Shown here: positions 59,764-64,000 of the stretch, one piece after another
Position numbering within the stretch: position 1 is the first letter of the stretch
Layout: each line of letters starts with the position of its first letter
Assembly (NCBI GenBank): GCA_023935145.1
Contig: CM043700.1
Location: forward strand, 143,058,828-143,122,827
Source: Bretschneidera sinensis
Taxonomy: Eukaryota; Streptophyta; Magnoliopsida; Brassicales; Akaniaceae
Reading direction: 5' to 3'
Length of the DNA: 64,000 bases
Translations under genes and position numbers: made by a program
The notes under the pieces: generated by a model
What the model was told of the DNA's origin: nothing
Databases searched by the model: none
The model's input: only the letters and a program-made list of their open reading frames with translations

Positions 59764-61260
59764 TTACCATGACCCGCCACCCAACATTCCACTCCAATAC
59801 CCACCACTAGATTCTCCTTGCAACTGCCCTCTATTTTGCTCAAACTCAGTACTTGTTGACACAGATTTTATGTCCTCCACAGGAAACAAAAGCCTTGCAG
59901 CAGTACCACTACCATTCTCTTGCAGTACCCTTGCTTGAAAGCTAGTACTCCCATACCCATTTTGCTGATTATCAAACCCATCTAGAGAGAAATTGAGTGT
60001 TTGTTTCAGTTCTTGAAATGGAAACCCACTTGATGAATACATTGTATTTGAATCTGTCATGATTGGCATTTGCATAAATGAACTCATCAAATTCAAACCC
60101 CTTGAAGTAGTAGTAACTGAGGAATTGGAGCTAGGGTTTTGAATTTGATGTTGCAAGTTGTTGTAGGGTGGTGCTTCAACAAACTCAGATGACAAGTTGT
60201 TATAGTCCTGATCTTGATGACGATGATGATCGGTATTACTAATTGGAGGATGGTAAGCTAAATTGAGATCTTGCCCTTCATAGATCTTAGAGTTTTGAGA
60301 AGCTGAGTGAGAGAAACTAGCTGGTGTGGTAAGAAGATGATCAACAATATTACTATTAAGCTTTCTTGATGTTGATGATGAAGATGAAGTAGTTGATGAT
60401 GATCTCTTGTTCTTTCTTAAACCTCCACCCACAGGAACATTTCTCAGAGACCCACCTTCTGTCCAATACCTTCTACAAGTCTTGCAAAAATATCTAGGCT
60501 GAGAGAGGCTGTAGTTGTTGTAGTAACAAAACTTGGTGTTTGTTGAATTGCACCTTGGGCAGTTCAAAACTTGATCCTTTTGAGGCCTTTCTGCTGATGA
60601 TCTCCTCTCTAACATAGGTTGTGATCTTGAAATTGAACCCTCCATGGGTTTAACAACCCCAATTCCCTGAAATTAAAAATAAAATAAAATAAATAAAAAG
60701 GCCAAAAGAAGAAAAGACAGGAAAAAGCCATGATCAAAACAAAAGCATTTGTCACTAAAAAAAAAAATTGTGGACAAAGATTGGAGATCAAAAGAGAAAA
60801 AGTACTAACAGGAAACAAAAAAAGACAGAAAAACAAAGAGAAAGAGCTTTGCTTTACACACTGAGGATTACAACAGCAATAAAAACAAATTATAAAGAAC
60901 TTTTTCTATAAGTTTGGGTCCATTTTACCAGATGGTGAAACAAAAAAAAGTAGTGCAGCTAGTACTTTCAAGAACAGATGAATAAAAAGATCTTAAACGA
61001 CAGCAACATATGCATAAAATCAAATATTAGTGGGGCTCCAACAAACAAACATCTCATATAAAAAAAAGTAAAACTTTTAAGAGCAAACAATAACTCATAT
61101 CAACAAGAAAATTCTCAAAACCCAAATTAAGCTAAATAAAAATTTTAATTAATTAGCCTAGAAAATCCCATCCCCAGAAGAAAATTCAATGATTTCATGA
61201 GTAGAAAATGAAAAGTGGTGTCTTTAAATAGATTACCTGTGGCCACTGAGCAGTATCCAT
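59764..61260 (-). CDS. Dof zinc-finger transcription factor
   Basis: Two exons: 61260-61237 codes for only MDTAQWPQ, and 60666-59764 continues [17 protein letters not shown]..., 308 residues in all. The Dof domain (about 44-95) has C44-x2-C47-x21-C69-x2-C72, [20 protein letters not shown] and [18 protein letters not shown], which binds AAAG sites in DNA. Ser-rich and Asn/Gln-rich regions follow, as is usual for activation domains. The MDTAQWPQ start with an intron right after it is shared with a group of plant Dof proteins such as the vein-related ones, and this is why the upstream exon was chosen over the in-frame ATG at 60645. Which Dof subgroup it belongs to is not settled. Confidence 0.95.
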
Positions 61261-62310
61261 GGATTAAGAGTGAGAAAAAGGAAGATGAAATTAAAAGCTA
61301 TGGAGTCCTCAAGAAAGAGAGAGAGGTAATATCACCCAAAAACACTTTTTTAGCAGCTAGTCTTAAAAAGCAAGATGAGAATACTATAGAGATGGTATAT
61401 GTGGTGGTTTCCATGTGTTGGCCTACTACACTAAGACCATAAGAGATAGCACTAGCAGGGGTAGATTTGTCTTTTAATTGACATTTCATTATTATTATAG
61501 TAATAATAACATTTGGGAAATTTGTGTACATGCACTGCACATAATCATTTTTAACTTTTTTTTCCTTTTAATATAATTTCCAATAGTCAAACTTATTCTT
61601 TGTGGGTATCTTTGCGCATATAAACTGTAGACTTTAGTCGGTTCTTCGCTGACCAGAGATTGAGGAAGGAAGAAACCATGGTTCTTCTTCTCATTCTCTT
61701 TTCAGTTTTTTAATTGTTCTTTCATATATTATTCTTGAAATGCTGAATTTAAGATAGAAATTTGCTTAACACTAAACGATAATCTTTTGTAAATTTTATA
61801 AGCCGGGTGGATGACATGTTTTCGATTTGTCTCATTAAATAGTTTTAATATAATGTGCGTAAACAAATAAGTAATATTATTTTATCGTTAAAAAATTATT
61901 TTTAATTTTATTATTGTTTTATTAAAAATTTTCTTCAAAATTGTTTTGTAAATCATAAATTGAACTTTTATTGGATTAAACATTATTAAATTTATTTTAT
62001 CAAACGAATCAAAGATAATTGATCTACTCACAAATCTAAAGATTAAAACTAATAATTTTATAATTATTTCATAAAATTTTCGTAGGATATCGTTTGATAA
62101 TAAAATTAAATTTTCGTAAAATATCATTTGATAATAAATTTTTTTTTTCCATATAATAGAATGATGTTTGATGGATTAGATTAGAACATTTTTCATTACA
62201 CTCATTGATATAATTTTATGAAACTGTCATCTATTAGATGAACAGTTGTTACCTTGGGGCTTGGGTTCAAACTTACTTGCTCATAGCCCTTAGTTTTTGG
62301 ACAGTTAAGC
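61261..62310. other. Upstream region of the Dof gene
   Basis: Likely 5' UTR and promoter of the minus-strand Dof gene (GA-rich block at 61313-61326), then AT-rich intergenic DNA. No gene seen. Confidence 0.45.
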
Positions 62311-62315
62311 CTCTT

Positions 62316-62346
62316 GTATGATGTAGATGTAGATGTAGATGTAGAT
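62316..62346. repeat. (TAGATG)n hexamer repeat
   Basis: gatgtagatgtagatgtagatgtagatg, about four and a half units. Confidence 0.9.
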
Positions 62347-64000
62347 GGAGCTGGAGAAAACTACTGAAGCTAAGACCACAACTTAAGTCTCTTGTAAAAA
62401 TTCGAGTGGGGTGTGGCACAGATGCTTTTCTCCAGTATAATGACTAGAACCCTTTGGGTTTTCATTTAGATCAGTTTGGGAAGATAATAATATATGATTC
62501 TGGTTTGATTGATTTGACTAATGTTGCTGATGTTATTGGAGTTACTGATTGGTGTTGTTGGCCAGCAGTTCTTTGTAGAATTATCAGCATCAGTCCATCA
62601 GTGCACCACCAGGACTTGAGCAGCAAGGAAGGCCTTAATTAATGGTAAGAACTGGATCTGTTGATTTACAAAGGTCAATGTGATTTGATAGGGGAAAGCG
62701 GTGGCATCACATCATGAGACGCACGCACCTACGTGTATGGCCCTACAAGGTTTTGAGAAATTTTTAATTATTTCAGATTAAATTATTTAAAAATTTTAAT
62801 GATAATATTAATTTTTTATTAATATTAATAAAAAAAATTTAATTAATTTAAATCATTAATTTTAAATCGAACCCATTAAAAATTTTATTTTTGGTTAGAA
62901 AAAAATATATATATATATATATTTAACCTGTTTTTTCAATGGCCTGCAACTACAACTACAAAGCTCAATATATGTCAGTCACGAGGTGCACATTTAAGAA
63001 CCCAAGAAAGCCAAACAGGTGATTTCCACCAAACAAATCGACCGATAGGACGTCGTTTGGGATTTATTTAAATTTTATTTTAAAAAAATCACGATAAGAT
63101 AATATTCGAAATCTGTTAATGTAAAAATATATATATATATATATATATATGTTATTATAACTGTGACGTAACCTTAGGGTTAAAGACCCACAGAGGAACT
63201 TTCCTTTTTGTTAAAAAAAAAAAAAATAGAGTACAAGTTACAATTCTTTCGGGTTAATTAAGAAGGCATTCTTGTTTTGGTACATGAAACCTTGACAGGA
63301 AAGAGACCTTGTCCAACAATGGTGGACCCACCCATCATAGAAATAATTAACATGTGGGGCCCAAAGAACATCTGATGCGGGTCCGTCCACGACAAGCTTG
63401 AAGCTTCCTACTTTTTTTTTTTGTAAGTGCTAAAAGTTTTTACATTTATCTCCCTCTTTAATTACAATGCTGTAAACATTTTTTTTTTTTTTTGGAGTTG
63501 GAGGTAATTTTATATATAATTTTTTTGTCCTCTTTTCGCATGTCGTTTTAATTAAATTTAAAAAAATGAATAATTAGTAGATTAATAAAGTTAACACAAT
63601 AGACCACACTGATTGGAATTTTTTTATTTAAATATTAAAATTAAATAAAATTTATAATAAAATTAAATATTATATTATTAAATAAAAATATTTAAATTTA
63701 TATTTATTATGATAACATTTAATTTTATCATAAATTTAAACATCATTTTAATTTTTAGACAAAAAAGATACCAATAGAGACCACATATGTTAACCCTTTG
63801 AAGAGAAAGCATGTAAGCTGGACTGTTCAACAATAACTGAGAAGTGCAGGGATTTGGGTTTCAATTATATTATTAAGGGATTTGTTTGGAATTGGTAGAG
63901 GTGACAATCGGTGTGACCCCAAATAATTTTGGCATGGTCCGTAATGATCCACATTTTTATATGAAGTGTCGGGCTTGACACAATACTATTCTTTTTCATG
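62347..64000. other. Right-hand intergenic region
   Basis: AT-rich with (TA)n tracts at about 62908-62921 and 63130-63150 and homopolymer runs. A 62-codon frame at 62454-62642 has no known domain. No gene is supported. Confidence 0.5.

Noticed and set aside
62454..62642. 62-codon plus-strand frame
   Set aside because: No recognisable motif and no neighbouring exon-like sequence.
1..64000. CRISPR arrays, operons, bacterial-type mobile elements
   Set aside because: All genes have plant introns or plant families; no spaced short direct repeats were seen.

Overview
This window looks like nuclear DNA of a eudicot plant, possibly woody. It is AT-rich and its genes have introns with GT..AG borders. 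The gene families are plant types: a plant oligopeptide transporter (OPT), a Dof zinc-finger factor, an E-class pentatricopeptide repeat (PPR) protein, Yippee-like proteins and a miR171 hairpin. Two Ty1-copia elements carry an initiator-Met tRNA primer-binding site. The species cannot be named from the sequence alone.

Region 1 (about 46-26281) is a direct tandem duplication of a roughly 9.4-kb segment. Copy A is 46-9495 and copy B is 10721-26281. Each copy holds a MIR171-family hairpin and, about 3-9 kb further on, a six-exon OPT gene on the minus strand. Copy B is longer because a nearly full-length Copia element (13290-18139) landed in it and because it carries about 1.2 kb absent from copy A. 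The OPT copies are damaged in complementary places: copy A keeps its N-terminus but has lost the exon-2 splice acceptor, while copy B keeps every splice site but has lost the first 34 codons and adjoining upstream sequence.

Region 2 (27075-31658) is a minus-strand gene for a single-RRM RNA-binding protein of the plant NSR/RBPMS-like type, in six exons. One extra base in a G run breaks the frame between exons 2 and 3. The remainder reads as a complete 231-residue protein.

Region 3 (about 32750-48008) is a second tandem duplication, of a pair of Yippee-like genes. Unit B (about 43710-48008) has both genes intact. In unit A the first gene has a 5-residue insertion between its zinc-binding pairs. 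The second gene has been hit by a Copia element (35277-40119), a duplicated first exon, a 1-base insertion and a 1.5-kb insert carrying a decayed PPR fragment.

Region 4 (49101-61260) has more ordinary genes: a plus-strand Cdc14/SIN-component-like gene of five exons with a DNA-transposon-like insert in intron 4; a convergent intronless E-class PPR gene; a 3.7-kb AT-rich gap; and a minus-strand Dof gene whose first exon codes for only eight residues. From 61261 to 64000 no gene was found.

The strongest points for follow-up are the duplicated MIR171 hairpins with a promoter-like difference, the reciprocal OPT lesions, and the possible splice-around in the unit-A Yippee gene. No wholly new system was found.
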